Source: Apostichopus parvimensis (Eukaryota; Echinodermata; Holothuroidea; Aspidochirotida; Stichopodidae). From it: a stretch of 26,946 nucleotides of DNA. The DNA is taken from the NCBI GenBank assembly GCA_000934455.1, contig KN887019.1:1-26946 (forward strand). The letters are read 5' to 3'. Made by a program: the position numbers and the translations under genes. Shown here piece by piece: positions 22,301 to 26,946 of this stretch (within the stretch, counting starts at the first letter, position 1; every line of letters starts with the position of its first letter). The notes beneath the pieces are model-generated. The model was not told the origin of the DNA and ran no database searches. It worked only from the letters and a program-made list of their open reading frames with translations.

Positions 22301-23456
22301 ACCGTGTTAAACTCCACTGTATATTAATAGAAATTAGCAGTTTAGTTTATATTAGACAATACTGTACATAATATAGACAAGTTGAAAGAAAAAAAATCAC
22401 AAATGGATGAATTAAATTCTTTCAGGAAAAAGAAAAAACAAAGTGCTGCACGGAAAGGATAAATTACCTTCTCTTAGGAAGTCGAAAAAACGCCTCACAT
22501 AGTAACCTTCCATCCTCATTCTTGTAGTTGCGAAGAATGCCGTACAAATCTTGAATAAGCACAGCCTATGCAAGAGAACAGATGAAAAAAAAACAGAGTA
22601 ATAGCCCTGATATCAATAGCATTTATAGCAACTACAACCCAGTAACAAGTCAATGTCTGCCCCCCCTCACCCCCTCCCAAACCCACAAATTTCATAATTA
22701 TAGTCACTTGTTACAAAGTTACAAAGGGGGAAAAAAGTGCCTTAAATATGTTCTTGCTTCATCAATTACTATTTTTGTTGTCTTGAACAATTGAACAGAT
22801 ATCCTAAAGATTTAATGAATAGGTCTTAGGTAGAGTACTTCACCCACCAAATTCATTAGGCATAATGTACCTAGTAGCCCATGGTATGTATTATTTATTT
22901 CTACTCACAGGAAAAGCAAACTCACGACCTATTTCTTCCTTCAATGACAAAAATGCACTTTTACACCAACTAATAAGTACACTAAATAATGAATGTTAAC
23001 ATACTCAATATACAGGCCCACCAGTTGTATGGACCACTTACTATACAAGTACTCACTCAACAGCCTTTCATCATCACTTTCACCTCAGTCCTATTACCTT
23101 TCATATCTTACAGCAGTGATAAAAAATTATTAAATGGTGTTTCTGGTGCATATATTCAAAGTCTTGATGCACTAAATGCACCTTTGATGCATTTGTTGTT
23201 ATTTACTATTAATCACCTTCTAGTCAAGTGGAAATTTATAAACTGTAATAAACTGCACTATGGTATCAGTGTTTCACTTAAATTGTAACTTGTTCAAGTT
23301 TGTTCAAAAAGATCTTAGTCAGTACTGCACCTGGTCCGCTCCAGATTTTTTCCGCCTCTTCAAGGATGTTGGACTAGTAAGAGGAGGTGCTACACTGGTT
23401 TCCTCATCATCCTTTGAATCTGTAGAGGCTACAGATCTTCTCCTTTTTGACATCAT
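1..23456 (-). CDS. PBRM1: Polybromo-1 (PBRM1/BAF180), N-terminal six-bromodomain part, spliced, 3' incomplete
   Basis: Eighteen coding exons on the minus strand join in consistent phase (2,935 nt, about 978 residues). The protein has basic N-terminal clusters (about 3-7 and 34-38), BD1 about 43-146, an acidic linker about 192-212, BD2 about 237-344, a long Asp/Glu tract about 376-430, BD3 about 443-548, BD4 about 572-676, BD5 about 704-810 and BD6 about 821-936. It ends in the charged segment that precedes the BAH domains in animal PBRM1. Six tandem bromodomains in this order occur only in polybromo proteins. The family subunit reads acetyl-lysine on histones for the PBAF remodelling complex in the nucleus. 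PDYY/PEYY ZA-loop motifs are visible in BD1-BD5. The acetyl-lysine-binding Asn is present in BD2-BD5 but is Tyr in BD1 and Thr in BD6. The BAH, HMG and C-terminal parts would lie left of base 1. Gene identity is close to certain; individual boundaries are predicted from splice motifs and phase. Confidence 0.97.
29..1249 (-). other. intron between coding exons 17 and 18
   Basis: It has GT at 1249-1248 and AG at 30-29. It holds an 11-bp minisatellite (1181-1235), an imperfect short repeat around catgagg(a)gaa (about 566-605), and two long G runs (671-681 and 834-847). I see no coding potential in the remainder. Confidence 0.85.
1181..1235. repeat. 11-bp minisatellite, five units
   Basis: Five head-to-tail units of gggtgaaccat, the last two with one change at the final base. 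It begins 14 nt inside the intron after the donor of coding exon 17, so in the transcript the repeated word is GGTTCACCC close to the 5' splice site. Confidence 0.95.
1250..1408 (-). CDS. PBRM1: PBRM1 coding exon 17 (end of BD6)
   Basis: Residues 917-969, 159 nt, phase 0-0. The last helix of bromodomain 6 (VFEDSLELQKFFINIRDEIC) is followed by KNGEILLSPALSYT, a block strongly conserved with vertebrate PBRM1 just before the charged linker to the BAH domains. Acceptor ccaaaatag, donor GAG|GTAAGA. An 11-bp minisatellite begins 14 nt into the following intron. Confidence 0.96.
1409..2576 (-). other. intron between coding exons 16 and 17
   Basis: 1.17 kb. Apart from the hAT-type MITE at 1580-2021 and a T run at 1531-1544, I see no gene or repeat in it. 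Confidence 0.8.
1580..2021. mobile_element. non-autonomous hAT-type MITE, 442 bp
   Basis: The element starts caagggttgaaataag and ends cttatttcagcccttg, near-perfect terminal inverted repeats of 16 bp. It is flanked by the same 8-bp word ttagctac at 1572-1579 and 2022-2029. An 8-bp duplication of the form nTnnnnAn and a CA(A/G)GG-type end are hallmarks of the hAT superfamily. The interior has a perfect 15-bp hairpin with a 5-nt loop (1605-1639) and GC-rich sub-terminal repeats with gcgggcgc/gcgcccg words on the right. No transposase is encoded; the 87-codon ORF inside has no support. It sits in the intron between coding exons 16 and 17. Confidence 0.88.
2577..2706 (-). CDS. PBRM1: PBRM1 coding exon 16 (BD6 core)
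   Basis: Residues 873-916. It encodes KPLDLDMVRHYLDKGCYKRL and helix B of bromodomain 6, ending ARGLTRTDSQ. The residue aligned with the acetyl-lysine-binding Asn is Thr911. Acceptor ctattcgcag, phase 2; donor CAG|GTAACT, phase 0. Confidence 0.94.
3072..3307 (-). CDS. PBRM1: PBRM1 coding exon 15 (end of BD5, start of BD6)
   Basis: Residues 795-872 plus two bases. The last helix of bromodomain 5 (DALTLQRVLLQTRTEL) leads to a short linker and the first helix of bromodomain 6 (GIIREILTSLLVSVANHQD) with the family signature EEGRCFSDSLAEV. The ZA-loop segment that follows is Glu/Ser-rich and has no PDYY, so BD6 is atypical. Acceptor tgttttcag, donor AAG|GTTTGT, phase 2. Confidence 0.95.
3813..3980 (-). 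CDS. PBRM1: PBRM1 coding exon 14 (BD5 core)
   Basis: Residues 739-794, 168 nt, phase 0-0. It begins EYPEYYQVIKRPIDM and includes MFDNACKFNEPDSLIYK; Asn786 is the ligand-binding residue of bromodomain 5. Acceptor tatgttgtag, donor AAG|GTAGAA. Confidence 0.95.
3981..4927 (-). other. intron between coding exons 13 and 14
   Basis: 947 nt, AT-rich at both ends. The middle (about 4420-4790) is less AT-rich than the rest, but I find no inverted termini, coding similarity or tandem structure in it. Confidence 0.75.
4928..5094 (-). CDS. PBRM1: PBRM1 coding exon 13 (linker and start of BD5)
   Basis: Residues 683-738. A basic linker (GLRKSPSKKTTK) is followed by the first helix of bromodomain 5 (PLAQKLQELYSTIKDYKDA) and GRELATPFIRLPSKN. 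Acceptor gtcttatacag, phase 1. The donor AAT|GTAAAT lacks the usual exonic G and is followed by AT-rich sequence, but it is required by the phase-0 start of the next exon, which resumes the ZA loop exactly. Confidence 0.92.
5236..5533 (-). mobile_element. tRNA-derived SINE
   Basis: On the minus strand the head (about 5533-5470) reads like a tRNA, with a near-consensus B box GGTTCGATTCC (about 5495-5485) and a weak A box (GAGAGCATGG). The body contains the words CTTGGGCAAGATGCTTT and AAATGGGTACCTGTGAGGTAA. The tail has GTAAAGCGCTTTGAG and ends in an (ATT)n run. This order matches tRNA-derived SINEs I know from echinoderms, amphioxus and other marine animals. The ends are approximate; I could not identify a clear target-site duplication. 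It lies in the intron between coding exons 12 and 13, in the same orientation as the gene. Confidence 0.8.
5554..5593. repeat. 40-bp perfect palindrome
   Basis: The left arm 5554-5573 (aatgtgtaaaagtaagttgg) is exactly repeated in reverse complement at 5574-5593 with no spacer. It begins about 20 bp beyond the head of the SINE. It could extrude as a cruciform, or fold as a 20-bp stem in the intron RNA. Confidence 0.97.
5690..5843 (-). CDS. PBRM1: PBRM1 coding exon 12 (BD4, second half)
   Basis: Residues 632-682 plus one base. Helices B and C of bromodomain 4, with MFSNARHYNEEGSMIFEDA; Asn653 is the ligand-binding residue. A basic tail KVLKKKCKDM follows. The acceptor is a C/T-rich tract ending gacaccag; the donor is CAG|GTAAAA, phase 1. 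Confidence 0.95.
6514..6645 (-). CDS. PBRM1: PBRM1 coding exon 11 (BD4 ZA loop)
   Basis: Residues 588-631, 132 nt, phase 0-0. It starts DDTGRALITMFMEKPSKK and carries YPDYYQVITDPVDM, ending EVNILMDK. The acceptor ttcattacag|GAT is the exon-proximal member of a 7-unit tandem array (6643-7316), and only this copy is followed by open coding sequence. Donor AAG|GTACTC. Confidence 0.94.
6643..7316. repeat. acceptor-side tandem array, 7 units of about 96 bp
   Basis: Units start at 6643, 6739, 6835, 6931, 7027, 7124 and 7220 (periods 96, 96, 96, 96, 97, 96), beginning near atcctgtaatgaattcaaat and ending near ttggttcta. On the gene strand each unit contains the 3' splice site of coding exon 11 (ttgaattcattacag|G), so the intron carries seven copies of its own acceptor; all keep the CAG. 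Unit divergence is a few percent to perhaps 15% by eye. Confidence 0.97.
6646..7892 (-). other. intron between coding exons 10 and 11, built mainly of duplicated splice sites
   Basis: 1,247 nt. About 670 nt at the 3' end are the acceptor array and about 355 nt at the 5' end the donor array, leaving roughly 220 nt (7317-7537) of unrepeated sequence between them. The two arrays are unrelated in sequence to each other. Confidence 0.93.
7538..7937. repeat. donor-side tandem array, 9 units of 40-47 bp
   Basis: Units start at 7538, 7583, 7628, 7673, 7720, 7762, 7804, 7851 and 7891 (lengths 45, 45, 45, 47, 42, 42, 47, 40, then the functional copy). On the gene strand each ends in the coding words GAGAGTCTGGTGGAATGTAAG (or a close variant) followed by GT, i.e. 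the end of coding exon 10 with its donor. The five units next to the exon are nearly identical to it; the three at the far end differ more and share a different filler, (t)atgaaatatataacaa. Confidence 0.97.
7893..8000 (-). CDS. PBRM1: PBRM1 coding exon 10 (BD3-BD4 linker and start of BD4)
   Basis: Residues 552-587, 108 nt, phase 0-0. An acidic start (KEFESDDEGS), the basic cluster KRKKARR, then the first helix of bromodomain 4 (MMSMYESLVECK). Acceptor tctcgatag. The donor AAG|GTAGGA at 7892-7891 is chosen because it alone keeps the frame. The last 40 or so bases of this exon plus the donor are repeated eight more times to the left, so this exon is the first unit of the donor array at 7538-7937. 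Confidence 0.9.
8001..8673 (-). other. intron between coding exons 9 and 10
   Basis: 673 nt, AT-rich, with an A-rich stretch around 8326-8342 and a short C/A-rich segment about 8567-8603. I see nothing else in it. Confidence 0.75.
8674..8832 (-). CDS. PBRM1: PBRM1 coding exon 9 (BD3, second half)
   Basis: Residues 499-551. Helices B and C of bromodomain 3, with LVFNNAKQYNMPNSRLYKDA; Asn523 is the ligand-binding residue. Acceptor tttgttag, donor AAG|GTGAGA, phase 0-0, 159 nt. Confidence 0.95.
9139..9568 (-). CDS. PBRM1: PBRM1 coding exon 8 (acidic tract and first half of BD3)
   Basis: Residues 355-498, the longest exon (430 nt). After a Ser/Ala-rich start it has a tract of roughly 55 residues made almost wholly of Asp and Glu (residues about 376-430, bases about 9345-9507), built from GAG/GAA/GAT triplets. 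Bromodomain 3 then begins NDNLHQLFGTVINFKNAAGQ and reaches the ZA loop RRTYPDYYQEIKEPM, ending RTKIK. Acceptor ttgtttgtag, phase 2; donor AAG|GTCAGT, phase 0. The acidic tract is much longer than I recall from vertebrate PBRM1. Confidence 0.95.
9569..10508 (-). other. intron between coding exons 7 and 8, with a dispersed ATTGAGTACC word
   Basis: 940 nt. From about 9995 to 10480 the word (A)TTGAGTACC recurs at 9998, 10221, 10271 and 10467, with one-base variants at 10129 and 10424 and partial copies at about 10083, 10153 and 10376. The spacing is irregular. The first third may hold a decayed SINE (see 9715-9930). Confidence 0.7.
9715..9930 (+). mobile_element. possible decayed tRNA-derived SINE
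   Basis: Plus-strand words ggctggtagagc, gtccaaggttgtgggccg and tgccttgtctgggac resemble, in order, the A-box region, the segment leading to the B box, and the start of the body of the SINE type seen at 5236-5533. The B box itself is not intact. It may be chance resemblance. Confidence 0.3.
10509..10690 (-). CDS. PBRM1: PBRM1 coding exon 7 (BD2, second half)
   Basis: Residues 295-354 plus two bases of codon 355. It encodes helices B and C of bromodomain 2, including MVNNAKAFNEPGSQVYRD; Asn319 is the acetyl-lysine-binding residue. It ends in a basic segment. Acceptor ttccttacag; donor GAG|GTTAGT, phase 2. Confidence 0.95.
11460..11705 (-). CDS. PBRM1: PBRM1 coding exon 6 (BD2, first half)
   Basis: Residues 213-294. 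A linker beginning SEEKTQSKV leads into bromodomain 2 at about residue 237 (DPLEHLYTSVFAHQD), with RKLPPKSQFPDYYEVI in the ZA loop, ending KKLK. The acceptor aatgaag has its pyrimidine tract some 10 nt upstream; the donor is AAG|GTATAT, phase 0. The start is the weakest boundary; an in-frame alternative AG slightly downstream is possible. Confidence 0.93.
12235..12360. repeat. 33-bp minisatellite, about 3.8 units
   Basis: The word gcgttc(a/g)gcattc recurs at 12235, 12268, 12301 and 12334, each followed by an (a)acccaccaa(t/a) segment and an attatt spacer: a strict 33-bp period with few substitutions. Confidence 0.95.
13659..13686. repeat. (AAG)n microsatellite
   Basis: About nine uninterrupted aag/aga triplets inside a purine-rich stretch in the large intron. 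Confidence 0.93.
14901..14945. repeat. 20-bp short tandem repeat
   Basis: Two and a quarter copies of gttaaggctgaggggttagg, the second with one substitution (ggggctagg). Confidence 0.88.
16277..16311. repeat. (AT)n microsatellite
   Basis: About 16 uninterrupted TA dinucleotides flanked by further AT-rich sequence, in the large intron. Confidence 0.95.
16871..17038 (-). CDS. PBRM1: PBRM1 coding exon 5 (BD1-BD2 acidic linker)
   Basis: Residues 157-212, 168 nt, phase 0-0. It begins PITFIMPDIS, is rich in Pro/Ser/Lys, then runs into SSEE followed by eight Asp and four Glu (16872-16909), encoded by a GAT/GAG triplet tract. Vertebrate PBRM1 also has an acidic stretch here. The acceptor is supported by a perfect branch-point word TACTAAC about 30 nt upstream and the tract ending ccatcag; the donor is GAG|GTATAT. 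It lies alone between introns of 3.7 and 5.2 kb. Low complexity makes the left edge less certain than in bromodomain exons. Confidence 0.8.
17039..20728 (-). other. 3.7-kb intron between coding exons 4 and 5
   Basis: Its acceptor end has a TACTAAC branch-point word. It holds a cluster of CCAAT/ATTGG words (18783-19205), a T run joined to a 12-base G run (19979-19998), a T run near 20495 and a short agac repeat (about 20633-20648). I see no coding potential. Confidence 0.75.
20729..20824 (-). CDS. PBRM1: PBRM1 coding exon 4 (end of BD1)
   Basis: Residues 125-156. It encodes the last helix of bromodomain 1 (KTSQEYKDACELWEVF), which aligns with the EYKAACKLW region I know from vertebrate PBRM1, then a short Gly/Pro/Asp linker. 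Acceptor atgcacag, donor GAG|GTAAGA, phase 0 at both ends, 96 nt. It is too short to stand out as an ORF and was found by phase and homology. Confidence 0.93.
20825..21492 (-). other. intron between coding exons 3 and 4
   Basis: 668 nt with no repeat or coding signal that I can support; the short ORFs on both strands at 20907-21195 are mutually antisense and unrecognised. Confidence 0.7.
21493..21640 (-). CDS. PBRM1: PBRM1 coding exon 3 (BD1 core)
   Basis: Residues 75-124. It carries the ZA-loop motif PEYYEIVTDPIDM and helices A and B, ending KNAQDFYK. The position that normally holds the acetyl-lysine-contacting Asn is Tyr123. Acceptor ccccacag, phase 2; donor AAG|GTGAGC, phase 0. Confidence 0.95.
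21641..22467 (-). other. intron between coding exons 2 and 3
   Basis: 827 nt. It contains a compact cluster of GTTTAAAC- and TTTGACCGGT-type words in both orientations (22047-22132). I see nothing else. Confidence 0.75.
22047..22132. repeat. cluster of short inverted and direct repeats
   Basis: Within 86 bp the words ttttgacc(a/g)gtttaaacc and their reverse complements alternate: ttttgaccagtttaaacc, ttttgaccggtttaaacc, aggtttaaacc, ggtcaaaac, ttttgaccggtcaaaac. The segment can fold in several alternative hairpins. Confidence 0.85.
22468..22565 (-). CDS. PBRM1: PBRM1 coding exon 2 (BD1, first helix)
   Basis: Residues 43-74 plus two bases of codon 75. It encodes the first helix of bromodomain 1 (AVLIQDLYGILRNYKNEDGR) through the LLCEAFFRLPKR start of the ZA loop. 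The acceptor is a pyrimidine-rich tract ending gcatag; the donor is AAG|GTAATT, phase 2. The 98-nt length fits the phases of both neighbours. Confidence 0.94.
22566..23330 (-). other. intron between coding exons 1 and 2
   Basis: 765 nt with a good pyrimidine tract before the exon 2 acceptor. I see no repeat or gene in it. Confidence 0.75.
23331..23456 (-). CDS. PBRM1: PBRM1 coding exon 1 (start codon, basic N-terminus)
   Basis: Residues 1-42. Two consecutive ATG codons (23456-23454 and 23453-23451) begin MMSKRRR, matching the short basic start of animal PBRM1. A second basic cluster, KRRKK, sits at 34-38 and is a plausible nuclear localisation signal. The acceptor tttttacag lies 3 nt before the ATG, so the mRNA exon is 23331-23459 and an untranslated exon lies further upstream. 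The donor is CAG|GTGCAG, phase 0. Either ATG could serve; the first is taken because nothing in frame precedes it in the exon. Confidence 0.88.
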
Positions 23457-23459
23457 ATT

Positions 23460-24483
23460 CTGTAAAAAGAGTCAAACATAATATGTGCCTGAAATTCACT
23501 TTTTTTTTTGGGCTTCTGTAATAATCCCTCATTATAAAAGGTGTGAAGAAAGAAACAAATTAGGCCTAGATTTGAATCACTGAAACAGAACTTAAAGCAA
23601 ACTTTGGTGAATGACTAGCAAATATAACTGAATACACAACATTAGTGAGAATGTGCATAAAACTTTTACATAAACAAGTCATGTAGTAGCCAGGTATCTA
23701 ATGTATAAAGTTGCTGCTAGGATTACACTTAACAGTTACAGTAACTAGTCAGTATGTAACTTAGGGTGCATATTCCAGTAAGTTTCATTGATATTGCATT
23801 GCTTAACACGTTTAATCATCAATGCATTTAGTACCATCCTATAGTTCACTAGGATATGTCTGTGAGGAGCTGTTTCATCGTTGCCAGTGTTCCTGTGATG
23901 CAACCAGGCAATTTGGTGGCCAAATCGAGTGAAAAATACCAAACACAGATTTGCTATTATTTTGTGACCATTGACCATGTATAGGGCCATGGGTAGGAAT
24001 TGCCTGGCTTTGCAATTCATTTCAATTGGGGTCTCTTAGCTGAACATTAGGGAGTGAAAAGTTGTAAATATTGCCAGTGTTTTTACCAATGCATAGGCAT
24101 ATTATGTAAACTTGTGCAATGTGTGAGAATAACAAGAAAAATGTTTAAATCATTGTTCTTTGGGTAGGCCCTTGGCTAACAACTTTCAGCTATGCCCACA
24201 ATTTTTTAATAAATTGGTTTGCCACTAAACAACGACCCAAAACGGCCAAAACTGGCAATCTTGAGCTGCTTTATTACCACCGGCACATAATGAAATATTC
24301 ATCTCAATTTACGTCAAGGGGGCTTAACTTGTTACGTCGAACGGTATGACGCTTCTCTACTGCCCACAACAAAGCAGTGTCGTGGAAGTAGTACATATGA
24401 TGTATATATATACACCTATACTTAAGTTAGTCAACCTTTAGGCTTTAAGCCAAGGGGTGCATTTCACTGTGTGATTTACCTAC
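23460..24483 (-). other. presumed first intron (in the 5' UTR)
   Basis: The acceptor tttttacag before the start-codon exon is clear; the matching donor at 24483-24482 is a candidate only. The interval holds no coding sequence that I recognise. A TTACGTCA word (24309-24316) is a possible CRE/ATF-like site, unsupported by anything else. Confidence 0.45.
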
Positions 24484-24600
24484 CTTTCTTCCACTTCTTG
24501 AGATCAACTCTCAGTTCAGCCTCTCGAATTGAAGTTCTCTGGATTTTAAAACGATGATTAGTTAAAAGTTACAACCAGACCGGATAGACAACATTCTCTT
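24484..24600 (-). other. possible 5'-UTR exon and promoter-proximal region of PBRM1
   Basis: On the minus strand the sequence ending ...GTGGAAGAAAG is followed by GTAGGTAAATC, a strong donor (AAG|GTAGGT with the exon end at 24484; a second choice is |GTAAAT with the end at 24480). The first coding exon has a good acceptor only 3 nt before its ATG, so at least one untranslated exon must lie upstream, and this is the best candidate donor I see in the 1.1 kb before it. The upstream edge (about 24600) is arbitrary: no TATA box or initiator decides the start of transcription. Confidence 0.35.
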
Positions 24601-26946
24601 CAGACTTTTGCATGACCCTTACGCGAGTTATTATTGTTTAGCACGTATACAACGCATTGTCTGTCTATATGCACAGCGTTCTCGTTTGTAACTTCATGTG
24701 CAGTTTTTAACGCACGGAGGACAGTGTTTCTTTGTTTGCCGCAGAGCCGTGTGTATATGGAACGCCAAAAGGACTATAGGTAACGCTACTACTCTAAACA
24801 GGAGGTGCTACTACCGCTGGCTTTCCATATTATATATATATTATTATATGTCTTTGCCAAGTAAAGCAAGTTCGATAGCAACTTAAAATATCGATCACAT
24901 TTGCGTGCGCAGCATTTCAAAGGTGGGGTGAGGGGGGGGGGTTAAAGATTCCCCGGACTGATTAAGGTAGGGCCTGAACCTAATGGGAGGGCCAGGGGGA
25001 TTTTATAATGGAGAGGGTGTTGTCCTGTGGTCATTGAAGCCGTCTCCTGCGTCAAGGAGTTATGGGGGTCCTCTGCCCAGAAAACATTTCAAAATTAAGA
25101 CATATTTAGAGACTATAAATTATGTCTACATATAACTTGAGTAGCCCTAAAAGAAAGGTTTTGCTTATTAATAGGAGGTTGCAAAAGAAAAAAAGGAGAG
25201 GCTATGCACCCGCAGAAGTCGCCCAATTCTTACACCAGCCCTCCTTTACGTACGTCACTGGTGCATACCTGTCAGTGTTGGTGAGTAAACTACCGCGGAA
25301 CTAGTCAAAGAAGGGGAAGGTTAACGGCCATAGAGAGAGAGAGGGGGGAGGGAGAAACGGGTGGGGGAGCTTTGGACTCTGTGAAGTCAAACGCAAACTA
25401 GAGCACCAATGGTAGTTGGGTGCAAAGCTAGGGATGCAAGACTCGGCACTGAAAGGCAGATTATGTCCCTAAATATATTACCAGGTAATTAATGTTATTC
25501 CATCTGCAAAGGACTACGAAAGGAGTTATTAGAAATAGAAATAAAACACGAAAGGTTCATGTACTTTATTAAACTGCTAATGGCTTACTTATTAACTGGA
25601 CGAATCCCATCATGGATTTGTTTCCAGTCATTCATGCGCCAGTATTATATAAGGCTTGGTATAAGAGTGACGCAAACTCATGTGGGTGAGGGGTGGGGAC
25701 GTCTTTGCTCTTTCGAGAATTCCATCAGGACTTTTCTCATGATTGCCATGTTACTACACCCCAGCAAACACAAAAACGTTATTAAAACGTTTCGTCTTTT
25801 GTTTTGATAACGTTATTTGTGGTGTAAAAAATATGTCACGAAAACGTTTTCAGGCTAATATTTCAAAACATTTTTCGTTAAAACATTAATATAACATTAA
25901 TATCTGATAAAAACGTTATGCCGACGTTTCTATAACACCACATTTAACGTTATAAAAACATATTTTAGAGGCTCTTTTAAAAATGTTATGATAACGTTTT
26001 GTTTTTGCTGGGACAGTAGTGCATTCGAGATGTCAATAAATGAAAAATACTCACACACTGTAAGAAGAATTTAAATCTTGTATTTAATGTAACGATATTG
26101 ACCAATGCGATATTGTTTACACGGGTTTTTTTTTGTTTTTCTCGTTTCCCGCAATTTCTATACTTCACGGTACAGTTGAATTCGGATAAGAACCACTGAG
26201 ATACAGCTACATCATACATGTCATTAAACTATGTATGGCCTTCCGTAGCCCCCGTGTTTAAGGGAACAGAATTAGTCTATAGTGGCAGTATTAAAGTGGA
26301 ATTTCGATTCTATAAGATATATAGTATAGGCCTATATAATGGTCATGATATTATATGAGATAACTTATTAGAGAAAGAAGTGATATAGCCTGCTTCATCG
26401 AGTCAACAGCGCAAACTTGATTAAGTTCCGAATTCTATTATACAATCACTGGCTTTAGATGAAGTAACCAGCCTTGCAAACAGAAACGATTGGAATACTA
26501 AATATTGGAAGTTGTTCTCATGGATCAACATTTAGAAGCCGCAGCTATAAAAGTTAGTCATTTTCCCGCTTCCTTCTCCTTTAAGGGTTAAGTCTTTTTT
26601 TCCCCAATCCTCCAAGTTTATTTAATAGTCATTAGAAATGAATTTACGCTTAAAGTTGGGTCTGTGTCACTCTGTGAAACATCTATCGTGCCCTTTATTA
26701 AAAGTGTTCTGACCCCCCCCCCCCACCCTCCCCGCTCTCCTCATTAGGTCTGGCTATGATCACTCACCCTGTTTAATTCGATAAAGCAAATGTATTACTG
26801 TCTTTAAACTAGCAGCATTCTTAGCGATTCTTACTGAACTTGAAAGTAAAATGCAGACTGCATAAGCACTGACCGGTATAGCATATGTTCTTTTTCATGT
26901 TGTTCAGTCTGCATAAGTTTACACAATAGGCCTACGCATTGTTAAA
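24601..26946. other. upstream flank of PBRM1, no gene recognised
   Basis: About 2.3 kb. It holds a MITE-like element (25760-26012), purine-rich stretches (24925-24945 and 25335-25372), a 12-base C run (26713-26724) and two related words c(a/t)gactgcataag / cagtctgcataag (26853 and 26907). The small ORFs here show no recognisable family, so whether a divergent gene starts to the right cannot be told. Confidence 0.6.
25760..26012. mobile_element. MITE-like element with CCCAGCAAA ends, 253 bp
   Basis: The left end cccagcaaacacaaaaacg and the right end (reverse complement cccagcaaaaacaaaacg) form imperfect terminal inverted repeats of about 20 bp. The similarity may extend a few bases outward (actac/ctact). 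The interior is AT-rich and repeats the palindromic core AACGTT about eight times in both orientations. No target-site duplication is clear, so no superfamily is assigned, and there is no coding capacity. Confidence 0.75.

Noticed and set aside
23745..24020. Minus-strand ORF of 91 codons as an upstream coding exon
   Set aside because: It shows no similarity to PBRM1, which starts with the basic peptide at 23456, and no recognised domain.

Overview
The window is animal nuclear DNA carrying the 5' three-fifths or so of one multi-exon gene on the minus strand: the orthologue of Polybromo-1 (PBRM1/BAF180), the six-bromodomain subunit of the PBAF (SWI/SNF) chromatin remodeller. The DNA is AT-rich, with short exons, GT-AG introns, microsatellites, MITEs and a tRNA-derived SINE whose 'AGCGCTTTACAGA ... 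ACCTCACAGGTACCCATTT' type body I associate with marine deuterostomes. I infer a marine invertebrate deuterostome, most likely an echinoderm. The species assignment is inference; the gene assignment is not in doubt.

Layout, reading the gene 5' to 3' from right to left. 26946-24600 is upstream flank with a 253-bp MITE-like element and no gene that I recognise. About 24600-24484 is a possible 5'-UTR exon. The start codon is at 23456-23454. Eighteen coding exons follow: 23331-23456, 22468-22565, 21493-21640, 20729-20824, 16871-17038, 11460-11705, 10509-10690, 9139-9568, 8674-8832, 7893-8000, 6514-6645, 5690-5843, 4928-5094, 3813-3980, 3072-3307, 2577-2706, 1250-1408 and 1-28 (cut by the window edge). 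All join in frame and give about 978 residues: a basic N-terminus, bromodomains 1-6, acidic linkers between BD1/BD2 and BD2/BD3, and the start of the charged segment that leads to the BAH domains. The BAH and HMG parts lie beyond the left edge. Two introns, of 3.7 kb and 5.2 kb, isolate the acidic BD1-BD2 linker exon; the rest of the gene is compact.

The most unusual structure is intron 6646-7892, between the two exons that begin bromodomain 4. Its donor end is a 9-unit tandem array in which each 40-47 bp unit repeats the last coding bases of the upstream exon together with its GT donor. Its acceptor end is a 7-unit array of about 96 bp in which each unit repeats the CAG acceptor. Every unit keeps its GT or AG, yet only the outermost pair keeps the reading frame: the extra acceptors are followed at once by an in-frame TAG, and read-through past the first donor meets a TAA within one unit.

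Other accessory content: a 442-bp hAT-type MITE with an intact 8-bp target-site duplication (1580-2021), a SINE next to a 40-bp perfect palindrome (5236-5593), several minisatellites, and triplet-repeat-derived acidic tracts in the protein. No rRNA, functional tRNA, CRISPR array or prokaryotic feature was seen.
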